From: AC-69 sp044869895
GTDB lineage: Bacteria; Actinomycetota; UBA4738; HRBIN12
Length of the DNA stretch: 28,943 bases
Assembly (NCBI GenBank): GCA_044869895.1
Contig: JBIOXZ010000015.1
Span: 1 to 28,943 of the forward strand
Direction of reading: 5' to 3'
The notes under the pieces are model-generated. The model saw only the letters and a list, made by a program, of their open reading frames with translations. It had not been told where the DNA came from and searched no databases. Within the stretch, counting starts at the first letter, position 1. Each line of letters begins with the position of its first letter. The translations under genes were made by a program, and so were the position numbers. This document shows, one piece after another, positions 7,887 to 15,533 of this stretch.

Positions 7887-9869
7887 GTGACGGAACGACT
7901 TCGGACGCTCCTGTTCGCCCGCGTCAACGGCTCGCAGCGGGTGTGGGGGTTGAACATCGCTCTGTTGGCCGGGGCGACAGCCCTCCTCTGGATCATCGGT
8001 GGCCGGGCCGCTCCCCTCGAGGGCCCGAGCATCCCATGGGTGGTGCTCGCGCTGGGGTTCGGCGTCGCCGAGGTCTTCGTGATGCACGTTCGGATCGCCA
8101 AGCATGCACACTCCTTCTCCCTCTCCGAGATCCCGCTCGTGGTGGGCCTGGCATTCTCGGCGCCGACCCACCTGGTGCTCGCCCAGGCCGTCGGAGTCGG
8201 CCTCGCGCTCGCCCTCCACCGGAGACAGAAGCCACTGCGGCTCGCGTTCAACGTGGGCCAACGGTCGGTGACGACCCTCGTCGCACTCGGTGCCTTCGGT
8301 CTCGTCGTCGACGCCGGTGGAACGGGTTGGCCAGCGGTGTGCGTTGCGGCGCTCGTGGCGACGCTGGTCGCCGATATCCTCGCAGCGATCCTGATCAACG
8401 TCGCGATCGCGCTGTCCGAAGGCACGCACGTCGTCTTCGATCAGGTCGTGGGCATGGGTACCGCGCTGACCTTCGCCAATACGGCTCTCGCGCTCGTCAC
8501 GGTGATGATGCTGTCTCTGCATCCGGCGACCGTCGTCCTCGTGGCCGTTCCGGCGGTCGCGACGTTCCTCGCCGGCAAGGCCTACGCCGACGTGCAGCGA
8601 AAGCACGACAATCTGGCCCTCCTGCAACGGTCCACGGCCCTGGCGCAAGGGTCCCTCGATATCCATGAGATGCTGCCGCCGCTCCTCGATCACGCCCGTG
8701 AGATGTTCCATGCCGACGTGGCCGAGCTGCTGCTCTGGGCTGAGCTCGGAGGAGTCGAGAGCGTGTCCTCGAGGATCGGTCCGGGCGATCAGCGATCCCT
8801 GATGCAACCGGTGACGCTCGAGCCAACCGAGGGGGTCTGGGCGAGGGTTTCCGCCGAGCACGAGGGCATCCTGTTACCTCGTCCGATCCGGAACCGACGT
8901 CTGGCTGACTACTTCGCAGTCCGGGGGATCCACGACGTGATCGTCGTTCCCGTGCTGTCGGACGATGAGATCGTGGGTACGTTGATGGTCGCCAACCGCC
9001 TCGGGGACTTCAGCACGTTCGACGCTGAGGACCTGGGGCTCCTGGAGACGGTGGCCAATCACGTCGGCGTCGCCGTGCGCAATAGCCGACTCGTCCGCCG
9101 CCTCGAGGAGGCGCTCGCCCACGAGACGGAGATGAGTCGGCTCAAGGACGACTTCGTGGCAACGATCTCCCACGAGCTCCGCACGCCGCTCACGAATGTC
9201 CAGGGCTATGTCAAGACGCTGCTCAGAGGGGATATCGCTGTGCCCGCCAAGGAGCAGCGCGAGTTCCTCGAGCACGCCGACCGGCACGCCGAGCGGCTCA
9301 AGCACCTGATCGAGGATCTCCTCTTCGCATCGCGAGTCGAGTCCTCGGGGGCGGCCGGTTGGACGAGCGTCGGTATCGCCGGCCTCGTGGAGCGAGTTGT
9401 CGAGGACCGAGCGTACGAGCTCGATCCGAGACGGATTTTGTTGTCGTTCCCCGGGCATCTGCCGCCGATCCGGAGTCGCGAAGAGGACGTCTACCGGGTG
9501 ATCGGGAATCTCATCGACAATGCCCTGAAGTACTCCCCTTCCGAGACCACCGTCGCCGTCCGGGGTCGGATCGATGGGGCCGGGGTCAAGATCTCGGTTC
9601 ACGATCAGGGGCCCGGGATCGCCCCGGGGGAGCGGGAGCGGATCTTCGAGCGCTTCTATCAGGTCGACCAGTCGCTCACACGGCGGGTCGGGGGAGCGGG
9701 CATGGGTCTGTACATCTGCCGGAAGGCGGCCGAGGGGCTCGGCGGGCGCGTCTGGCTTCAGCGCTCGGATCCGACAGGGTCGGTCTTCTCGGTGTGGCTT
9801 CCGCTCGAACCACCGGTCGAGACCGATGGATCGGCCGACCTGAACGACGTCCCCGTGGTCGTGCCGTAG
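7887..9869 (+). CDS. Membrane sensor histidine kinase (multi-TM, GAF, HisKA, HATPase)
   Basis: 660 residues from GTG 7887. Residues about 15-235 hold some seven or eight hydrophobic segments. A GAF-like domain follows (about 255-405, VIVVPVLSDDEIVGTLMVAN), then HisKA with the H-box ISHELRTPL (His429). The HATPase_c domain has N-box VIGNLIDNALKYS, G1 box DQGPGIAPGE, F-box IFERFYQVD and G2 box GGAGMGLYI. It should autophosphorylate His429 and pass phosphate to a response regulator, but none is adjacent, so it is an orphan kinase here. The frame is open far upstream inside the protease gene. GTG 7887 is chosen because it lies one base after the protease stop with a G-rich stretch upstream, and because residues before it are a shadow. 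Confidence 0.92.
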   Translation: MTERLRTLLFARVNGSQRVWGLNIALLAGATALLWIIGGRAAPLEGPSIPWVVLALGFGVAEVFVMHVRIAKHAHSFSLSEIPLVVGLAFSAPTHLVLAQAVGVGLALALHRRQKPLRLAFNVGQRSVTTLVALGAFGLVVDAGGTGWPAVCVAALVATLVADILAAILINVAIALSEGTHVVFDQVVGMGTALTFANTALALVTVMMLSLHPATVVLVAVPAVATFLAGKAYADVQRKHDNLALLQRSTALAQGSLDIHEMLPPLLDHAREMFHADVAELLLWAELGGVESVSSRIGPGDQRSLMQPVTLEPTEGVWARVSAEHEGILLPRPIRNRRLADYFAVRGIHDVIVVPVLSDDEIVGTLMVANRLGDFSTFDAEDLGLLETVANHVGVAVRNSRLVRRLEEALAHETEMSRLKDDFVATISHELRTPLTNVQGYVKTLLRGDIAVPAKEQREFLEHADRHAERLKHLIEDLLFASRVESSGAAGWTSVGIAGLVERVVEDRAYELDPRRILLSFPGHLPPIRSREEDVYRVIGNLIDNALKYSPSETTVAVRGRIDGAGVKISVHDQGPGIAPGERERIFERFYQVDQSLTRRVGGAGMGLYICRKAAEGLGGRVWLQRSDPTGSVFSVWLPLEPPVETDGSADLNDVPVVVP

Positions 9870-9909
9870 GTCAAGGACCAGCGAGACTCTGAGACAGCCC
9901 CTCAGGGCA

Positions 9910-11178
9910 TCATTCCTGGGAGATCGGCGAGAAGATCGCGTCCCACTCTTCCCGCTCCTCGTCGGTCTTCAGGTCTCGCAAGAAAGTGGTGGCATTGAGG
10001 ACCTCGTCGTCCGGGAAGGTGAACCGATTCTCCGCGGTGGCAAGGAGCTTGTTCCCGTACCCCTTGTAGCCCTGGTCGAGGGCGGCCTCCCCGTCGGCCA
10101 TCACGAGATCGCGCACTCCGTCTACCGGCGGCATCGTGAGCACCCACTCGGTGACCATCACCGCGATCTCTGGCTGATAGTAGAAATCCATGAACGTAGC
10201 CGCGTCCACGGGATGCTCCGCATTCACGGGGATCGCCATGCTGTCGATCCAGCGGAGGCCCCCTCCCTCGGGGAGGACGAACTGCAGCTCGCTCTGGCCG
10301 GCCCACAGGCTGTAATACAGGATGTCCCCCGACCAGGCCATCGACACCGAGGTATTCCCGGCCGTCATGTCGTCGATGTAGTTCTGGCTGTAGTACTGGC
10401 GAACAGTGCCGGAGTCGCGCTGCATCATCAGCCAGGCGGCAGCCTCCTTCCAGTCCTCGGTAGTCGATGTGGAGGGATCGATACCCATGTTCTGCATCAC
10501 GAAGTCGGGCATCTCCGATGTAATCATGCCAACGGCGTCGTTCCCCACTTTGTCGGGGTTCGCAAGATCGTCGAGCTTGGTGATGGGAGCCTTCACCAAC
10601 TTGCGGTTCACGCCAAGTGCCGTGAACCCGCCCTGCCAGGCCATCGTGTGCTGATTGCCTGGATCAAACGCGGGATCTCGTGCCCAGGACGCCGCGTGCG
10701 CCTCGAAGTTGGGGCGCAGGCTCGGATCGAGGGGCGTCAGCCAGTCGTTTACTTGAAGGACGGTGAGCTCCCGGCCGCCGATCACGATCACGTCCCAACC
10801 GATGGGCTGGCCGGCCTCCAGCTGAGGGAGGATCTTCCCCAGGAACGACGGGTAGTCCGCGATGACTTCTTGGTAGTCGACCTCGATCCCCGTGCGTTTG
10901 GTGAACTCGCGAAGGGATGGGCTGTACCGTTCCCCCGACTTGTCCTTCGCCTTGTCGATGTAGAGCGGCCAGTTGGCGACCGTAACCGTGCCGGTCGGAT
11001 CGCCCTCGAACACGTTGGGCCTGCCGGTCGCGGTGCCGCCCGTCTCCGAGGTCCCGCACGCTGCCAGGAGCCAGGCGGTGCCAAGCCCGGCGCCCATCCC
11101 GCGGAGGAGATCTCGCCTGGAGATGCGGACATGGCCGGTACTGGCGGTTCGAGCCGCCTCCCGCTTCACGTGAGTCAT
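9910..11178 (-). CDS. Polyamine-type ABC substrate-binding lipoprotein (PotD-like), Tat-exported
   Basis: 422 residues. The N-terminus has a twin-arginine motif (ISRRDLLRG, Arg21-Arg22), a hydrophobic stretch and a lipobox LAAC with Cys41, so it should be folded, exported by Tat and lipid-anchored. The rest is an extracellular solute-binding domain of the spermidine/putrescine group (ANWPLYID near the start of the mature protein, KLDDLANPDKVG, MAWSGDILYY). Substrate is inferred as a polyamine or similar cation. No ATPase or permease genes accompany it. ATG 11178 is preceded by GAGGGGGC; an upstream in-frame ATG at 11223 lies in the promoter region. It is divergent from the decarboxylase operon. 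Confidence 0.9.
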   Translation of the reverse strand: MTHVKREAARTASTGHVRISRRDLLRGMGAGLGTAWLLAACGTSETGGTATGRPNVFEGDPTGTVTVANWPLYIDKAKDKSGERYSPSLREFTKRTGIEVDYQEVIADYPSFLGKILPQLEAGQPIGWDVIVIGGRELTVLQVNDWLTPLDPSLRPNFEAHAASWARDPAFDPGNQHTMAWQGGFTALGVNRKLVKAPITKLDDLANPDKVGNDAVGMITSEMPDFVMQNMGIDPSTSTTEDWKEAAAWLMMQRDSGTVRQYYSQNYIDDMTAGNTSVSMAWSGDILYYSLWAGQSELQFVLPEGGGLRWIDSMAIPVNAEHPVDAATFMDFYYQPEIAVMVTEWVLTMPPVDGVRDLVMADGEAALDQGYKGYGNKLLATAENRFTFPDDEVLNATTFLRDLKTDEEREEWDAIFSPISQE

Positions 11179-11211
11179 GGGGCGCCCCCTCGCTGCCGCC
11201 TCGGGAACCGA

Positions 11212-11242
11212 AGTATAGTGCACACCCTTCTAGGGCAGTCAA
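11212..11242 (-). promoter_or_regulatory. Candidate promoter of the PotD-like gene
   Basis: On the minus strand TTGACT (11242-11237) is followed after 19 nt by TATACT (11217-11212), each 5 of 6 to the housekeeping consensus. Spacing is slightly long. The expected start leaves a short leader with a G-rich ribosome site before ATG 11178. Confidence 0.55.
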
Positions 11243-11259
11243 GTAATACTGAAGAAAGA

Positions 11260-11289
11260 TTGACTGAGGCAAACTCACCTGCCTACAGT
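11260..11289 (+). promoter_or_regulatory. Candidate leaderless promoter of the decarboxylase operon
   Basis: TTGACT (11260-11265), an 18-nt spacer and TACAGT (11284-11289) lie directly before ATG 11298. Only eight bases separate the -10 box from the start codon and there is no Shine-Dalgarno, so transcription would begin at or next to the ATG. Back to back with the PotD promoter, this leaves a roughly 80-bp shared control region. Confidence 0.6.
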
Positions 11290-11297
11290 GACCGGCG

Positions 11298-12704
11298 ATG
11301 GTGCGCGCCGGGTCAACGAGGATCGACGAGTCGCTCTCCGTCCGTGACGGCCGCCTCCACGTGGAGGAGCTCGACGTCCCGGAGCTTGCCCGCCGCTTCG
11401 GCACCCCGCTGTATGTCCTGTCCGAGGATCAGCTGCGGCGAAACATCCGAACGTTCGTCGCGGCGTTCGGAAGGGGCTGGCCCGAGGGAGTGGTCCGGAT
11501 CCTGCCATCGATCAAGGCAAACAACGCGCTCGCCCTCTGGCGGGTCCTGGCCCGAGAAGGCGTCGGATGCGACACGTTCGGACCCGGAGAACTGCACGCC
11601 GCGCTGTCGAGCGGCATACGCCCGGATTGGATCTCCGTGAACGGATCGGTGAAGGACGCGGACCTGATCGAGCGAGCAGTAGCCGTGGGCGCCAAGATCA
11701 CGCTGGACGCCGCGCGAGAGCTCGACCTCGTCCTTACCGCCGCAAGCGCTCTCGGGAGGCGCGCCACGATCCGGTTCCGGGTGCGACCCGACTACGAGGA
11801 CCTGACGCAGCCGAGCGACTTCGCCCACGAGGAGGTTCCGATCAGGGAGATCGCGCGGGCCTACAAGCCCGGGATCACCACCGAGGAGCTCATACCGCTC
11901 GGAAGGCGTGCGCTCGCGAGCGACCTCCTCGACGTCGCCGGTGTCCACGTGCATCTGGGCCGGCACCGCCGGGAACTCGACATGTGGCGGGGCATGGTGC
12001 GGGCCTACGTTCGTCTGATCGCCAAGATCAGTAAGGCATGGGATGGGTGGCGCCCGCGCGAGATCGACGTGGGAGGAGGCTATGCCAGCTCGCGCGACCC
12101 GACGGGACGCTTGCTCGCCCGGCTTGCCGATCGAGATCCGGAGGATCGTTCCCCGGCCATCGACGAGGTCGCCGAAGCCGTGACCTCCACCCTCCGAAGC
12201 GAGCTGATCGGCCAGGGAGTGGATCCGCAGGGGATCGCCCTGGAGGTCGAGCCGGGGCGGAGCCTGTTCTCCGATGTGGGTATCCACCTGGCCACGGTCC
12301 GCAACCTCAAGCACGAGAGCGTCCCGGAACCGTTCACGTGGGTCGAGACCGACACCACCGAGATGTTCCTTCCCGACTCGCTGATCGAACACAGTCGATG
12401 GACGGTGCTCGTGGCGAATCGCGCCGACCAGCCCTCCAGGCAGATGGCCGACGTCGTCGGCATGAGCTGCGGGTTCGACGTCATCGTCCCGCAGGTCCAG
12501 CTTCCCGAGGTGGCTGTTGGGGACGTTCTCGCCTTCCTGGACACCGGGGCGTACCAGGACGTGGTGTCCTCGAACTTCAACGCGCTGCCCAGGCCGGCCA
12601 CCCTGCTCGTTCACGGCGGTGAGGCCGAGATCATCAAGCGAGCCGAGACGATCAAGGACGTGTTTGCCCGTCACATCGTTCCCGACCGGCTCGGGGGGGA
12701 CTGA
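11298..12704 (+). CDS. Fold-type III PLP-dependent decarboxylase (LysA/ODC family), substrate unknown
   Basis: 468 residues, an alanine-racemase-like barrel with the C-terminal sheet domain of the diaminopimelate/ornithine decarboxylase family. The PLP lysine is Lys73 in PSIKANN; EVEPGRS (Glu318) binds the cofactor phosphate region; GVHVHLG matches the family His motif; the partner-subunit Cys is Cys391; GAYQDVVSSNFN is the conserved C-terminal stretch. Two motifs differ from diaminopimelate decarboxylase: HIGSQ reads HLGRH, and the CES triplet reads CGF. A different amino acid is therefore likely, and the gene is probably not lysine-biosynthetic lysA. It heads a four-gene operon, starts at a leaderless-type ATG and is divergent from the PotD gene. 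Confidence 0.85.
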   Translation: MVRAGSTRIDESLSVRDGRLHVEELDVPELARRFGTPLYVLSEDQLRRNIRTFVAAFGRGWPEGVVRILPSIKANNALALWRVLAREGVGCDTFGPGELHAALSSGIRPDWISVNGSVKDADLIERAVAVGAKITLDAARELDLVLTAASALGRRATIRFRVRPDYEDLTQPSDFAHEEVPIREIARAYKPGITTEELIPLGRRALASDLLDVAGVHVHLGRHRRELDMWRGMVRAYVRLIAKISKAWDGWRPREIDVGGGYASSRDPTGRLLARLADRDPEDRSPAIDEVAEAVTSTLRSELIGQGVDPQGIALEVEPGRSLFSDVGIHLATVRNLKHESVPEPFTWVETDTTEMFLPDSLIEHSRWTVLVANRADQPSRQMADVVGMSCGFDVIVPQVQLPEVAVGDVLAFLDTGAYQDVVSSNFNALPRPATLLVHGGEAEIIKRAETIKDVFARHIVPDRLGGD

Positions 12705-12711
12705 CGCGGGG

Positions 12712-13461
12712 ATGGGAACCCGGCTGAAAGGGAAGGTCGCTCTGATCTCCGGCGGGGCACGGGGCCAGGGGGCGGCGCACGCCGGCCGCTTCGTGGAGGA
12801 GGACGCGGCCGTTGTCCTGGGGGACGTCTTGGATCAGGAAGGCGAGGCCAGGGCCCGCGAGCTCCGGGACGGCGGCGGCCGCGCGGAGTATCTCCACCTC
12901 GACGTGACCCGCTCCGAGGACTGGGAGGTCGCCGTCCGGTTGGCCGAGGACCGGTTCGGATCGTTGAACGTTCTCGTGAACAACGCCGGCATCATCAGCG
13001 AGGGCGGCGCTGTGGACGAGGACGAGCGGACGTGGCAGCGCGTGATCGCCGTCAACCAGACCGGCGTCTTCCTGGGGATGAAGCACGCCGTTCCGGCGAT
13101 GCGACGGGCGGGAGGCGGCTCGATCGTGAACATCGCGTCCACGTTGGGGGTGGTAGGAGCAGAGGACTATATCGCCTACCAGGCGAGCAAGGGGGCAGTC
13201 CGCCAGATGACCAAGAGCGCCGCACTGTCCTACGTCGGCGACGGGATCCGGGTGAACACGATATGTCCGGGGTTCATCACCACCCCGATGACCGACGCGC
13301 TGGACGAGGAGATCCACGAACACGACCTCTGGATGACGCCGTTGGGCCGCCCGGGAAGGCCGGTCGAGGTCTCGCACGCGGTCGTGTTCCTCGCGTCGGA
13401 TGAGGCATCGTTCATTACGGGCGCGGAGCTGTTCGTGGACGGCGGGTACCTGGCCCAATGA
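12712..13461 (+). CDS. Short-chain dehydrogenase/reductase (SDR)
   Basis: 249 residues, classical SDR. The nucleotide-binding GGARGQG lies at 14-20, NNAGI follows, and the catalytic Ser143, Tyr156 and Lys160 (YQASK) have standard spacing. PGFITTPM and the ending GAELFVDGGYLAQ are typical. Asp38 in LGDVLDQ, at the end of the second strand, favours NAD(H) over NADP(H). The substrate is unknown; close relatives act on hydroxysteroids, sugars and hydroxyacids. ATG 12712 follows the upstream stop by seven bases, so it is the second gene of the operon. Confidence 0.92.
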   Translation: MGTRLKGKVALISGGARGQGAAHAGRFVEEDAAVVLGDVLDQEGEARARELRDGGGRAEYLHLDVTRSEDWEVAVRLAEDRFGSLNVLVNNAGIISEGGAVDEDERTWQRVIAVNQTGVFLGMKHAVPAMRRAGGGSIVNIASTLGVVGAEDYIAYQASKGAVRQMTKSAALSYVGDGIRVNTICPGFITTPMTDALDEEIHEHDLWMTPLGRPGRPVEVSHAVVFLASDEASFITGAELFVDGGYLAQ

Positions 13462-13495
13462 TCGGCGTCTCCAGAGGCGAAGAGGTGGAGGAAGC

Positions 13496-13954
13496 ATGCG
13501 CGTGAAGGGCCTGGACCACGTGTCCGTCACGTGCGCGGATCTCGACGCCTCGATTCGGTTCTACCGAGACCTTCTGCGCCTGCCGTTCCGAGCCCAAGGG
13601 GAGGCGGATCAGCCGTGGCTTGCGCAGATGACCGGGCTGGCGGGTGCGAGGATCCGGTGGGCCGAGCTCGACCTCGGAGGAGGGCGGATCCTCGAGTTGG
13701 TCGAGTTCCTGGAGCCGCGCGGCGAGCCCGTGGACGGCGATCTGAACGCGCCCGGACGCGGCCATATCGGCCTCGAGGTGGAGGGGATCGAGGATCTGCT
13801 CGCATCGCTCGCGGGAGCGGGCGTTCAGCTCCGGTCCGAGCCGGTCCGACTGACCGAGCCGGGCGAATGGTTCGGCGTCCGAAGCATGTACGCGGAGGAC
13901 CCCGACGGCACGCTGATAGAGCTCGTCGACCGGTCCGATCGGACCGGCGGGTGA
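13496..13954 (+). CDS. VOC-superfamily (glyoxalase-fold) metalloprotein
   Basis: 152 residues with two beta-alpha-beta-beta-beta units. Four likely metal ligands are in the expected places: His8 (GLDHVSV), Glu67 (RILELVEF), His90 (GRGHIGLEV) and Glu142 (DPDGTLIELVD). The H-E-H-E set is shared by glyoxalase I, methylmalonyl-CoA epimerase and extradiol dioxygenase relatives, so it does not define the reaction. ATG 13496 has GGAGGA at ideal spacing. It is the third gene of the operon, 34 bases after the SDR stop, which suggests a step in the same pathway. Confidence 0.9.
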   Translation: MRVKGLDHVSVTCADLDASIRFYRDLLRLPFRAQGEADQPWLAQMTGLAGARIRWAELDLGGGRILELVEFLEPRGEPVDGDLNAPGRGHIGLEVEGIEDLLASLAGAGVQLRSEPVRLTEPGEWFGVRSMYAEDPDGTLIELVDRSDRTGG

Positions 13955-13966
13955 GGGGTTTCGGAC

Positions 13967-14539
13967 ATGGCCAAGCGCGCAGAGGCGGACCAGCACGGCC
14001 CGCCTATCGGTTCGAAGCTCCGCGCCGCCCGACAGCAGCGCGGTATGACCATTTCACGGCTCGCTGCGGAGACCAACCTTTCCAGTGGCTTCATCAGCCT
14101 GCTCGAGCGGGACGAAACAAGCGCCTCGGTGGGAACGTTGTTCAGGATCTGCGGGGCGCTTGGTATCCGGATCGGATCTCTCTTCGAGGAGAACCGTACG
14201 AACCTGGTCCGTGGACAGGAGCGGCCCTCCGCGAACTTCGGCGGGTACGGGGTCGAAGACGAGCTCCTCACGCCGGGATGGGAGCGATCCCTCCAGGTGA
14301 TCGAATCCCGGATCGAGCCGGGCGGCCGCAGCGGCGACGAGCCACACGGCTTCGAGGCGGATGCGGAGCTGATCTACGTCCTTCGTGGTCGGCTGAACGT
14401 TGCGATGCAGGAGGAGGTGCATCGGCTGCGCACCGGCGACGCGCTGCTGATCGCGCCCCGCGAACCGCATGCATGGTGGAACCCATCCGCCTCTCGACCC
14501 GCCACCGTGCTCTGGATCATCACCCCCACATCCTTGTAG
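13967..14539 (+). CDS. XRE-family HTH regulator with C-terminal cupin domain (PuuR-like architecture)
   Basis: 190 residues. An HTH_XRE domain spans about 15-72 (GSKLRAARQQRGMTIS, SGFISLLERDETSAS). A small beta-barrel cupin spans about 110-187, with ELIYVLRGRLNV and GDALLIAPREPHAWWN. The same two-domain layout is found in PuuR, the putrescine-utilisation repressor, and in other amine and amino-acid catabolism regulators. It is the last gene of the operon (12 bases after the VOC stop, with GAGGGG upstream of ATG) and is inferred to control its own operon and perhaps the divergent PotD gene from the region near 11240. Confidence 0.92.
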   Translation: MAKRAEADQHGPPIGSKLRAARQQRGMTISRLAAETNLSSGFISLLERDETSASVGTLFRICGALGIRIGSLFEENRTNLVRGQERPSANFGGYGVEDELLTPGWERSLQVIESRIEPGGRSGDEPHGFEADAELIYVLRGRLNVAMQEEVHRLRTGDALLIAPREPHAWWNPSASRPATVLWIITPTSL

Positions 14540-14662
14540 ACGTTCCCTCACTCCACTACCTCTCCGCAGCCGGGCCGTACCAGGCGACCGAGCTCTTCGG
14601 CCAGGTCAACGGAGTTGGTCGAGGCGGAGACGAAACCGGTGATGTCCCTGCGGCTTTGTAAG

Positions 14663-14735
14663 TGGGCCGGGCGGGATTCGAACCCGCGGCACGAGGGTTA
14701 AAAGCCCCCTGCTCTGACCACTGAGCTACCGGCCC
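14663..14735 (-). tRNA. tRNA-Lys, anticodon TTT
   Basis: A complete 73-nt cloverleaf on the minus strand. The acceptor GGGCCGG pairs fully with CCGGCCC, the D-arm has GCTCAGTGGTCAGAGC, the anticodon loop CTTTTAA gives TTT, and the T-arm is GCGGGTTCGAATCCCGC. CCA is not encoded. A TAGACT box on the same strand (14749-14744) about 8 nt upstream could be its -10. Confidence 0.97.
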
Positions 14736-14809
14736 CGCCGGAAAGTCTACGGTGGGAAGTTGGCCTACCTCGTGACCGTCCAAGGGCCGACCAGGAAGGA
14801 GGCCTCTCG

Positions 14810-15533
14810 ATGAAGGCCATGGTGTCATGGTGCGCGGCCGGCCTCGTGCTCGGGCTTCTTGTTGCCCTCACGCTCCCCTCGCTCGCCCAATCTTCGTCTC
14901 CTTCGCCGGGGACCGGTGGCTCCGGCAGGACGATCACCGTGACCGGCCCGGCCACGATCCGCTCCGCCCCCGACGAGGCGGTCGTCACGCTCGGTGTCCA
15001 GACCCAGGCCCCGAGCGCGCAGGGAGCCCTTCAACAGAACACGTCTCGGATGAACGAGGTGATGAAGGCAGTCGTCAACGGCGGGGTGAAGTCGGCCGAC
15101 ATCGCCACGGAGTGGGCGAACCTCTACCCGAACTACGACAGCGGCGGGACGGCCATCGTGTCGTATTCGGCGCAGAAGCAGGTGTGAGCGTCACCGTCCG
15201 CGACCTGTCGACCGTCGGCTCGATCATCGACGACGCGGTGGGCGCCGGTGCGAACCTCTCGAACGGCATCCAGTTCCAGCTCTCCGACCAGAACCAGGGT
15301 GTGGAGCGGGCACTGGCGGAGGCTGGCCGTCGCCAACGCACGGGCCACGGCCGAGGCGCTGGCTCCCGCCGGCGACGCCTCACTCGGCTCGGTCGTCACC
15401 ATCACCGAGGGTTCGACGCCGGCGATCCCGTTCGCCGCCGACGCAGGCCGAGCTAGGCCTCGACCCCGATCTCCCCGCCGACCCTGGAGACCCAGGTGAC
15501 CATGACCGTGGTCTTGTCTCTCGTCTATCGCGG
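14810..15533 (+). pseudogene. SIMPL-domain (DUF541) secreted protein, disrupted by three frameshifts
   Basis: ATG 14810 follows AAGGAGG. The first frame encodes a signal peptide (Ala/Leu stretch ending SLAQ) and the start of a SIMPL/DUF541 domain (ITVTGPATIRSAPDEAVVTLGV) and stops at 15185-15187 (TGA). The rest is present in other frames: VSVTVRDLSTVGSIIDDAV from about 15183, then AVANARATAEALAPAG from about 15325, then TPISPPTLETQVTMTVV from about 15455, the usual family C-terminus. One change of one or two bases at each junction rejoins the whole protein. Possible causes are a GTGTG dinucleotide near 15182, an extra G near 15320 and an indel near 15450. This is either a dead gene or a cluster of sequence errors. 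Its tail overlaps the convergent NAD synthetase 3' end. Confidence 0.85.

Noticed and set aside
10213..11640. Long plus-strand frame across the PotD gene, promoter region and decarboxylase start
   Set aside because: It is antisense to PotD and then out of frame with the decarboxylase; it has no family motifs and spans two promoters.
14540..14662. Possible small gene or terminator after the XRE-cupin gene
   Set aside because: No start with a ribosome site, no stable inverted repeat and no recognisable peptide are visible in the 120 bases before tRNA-Lys.
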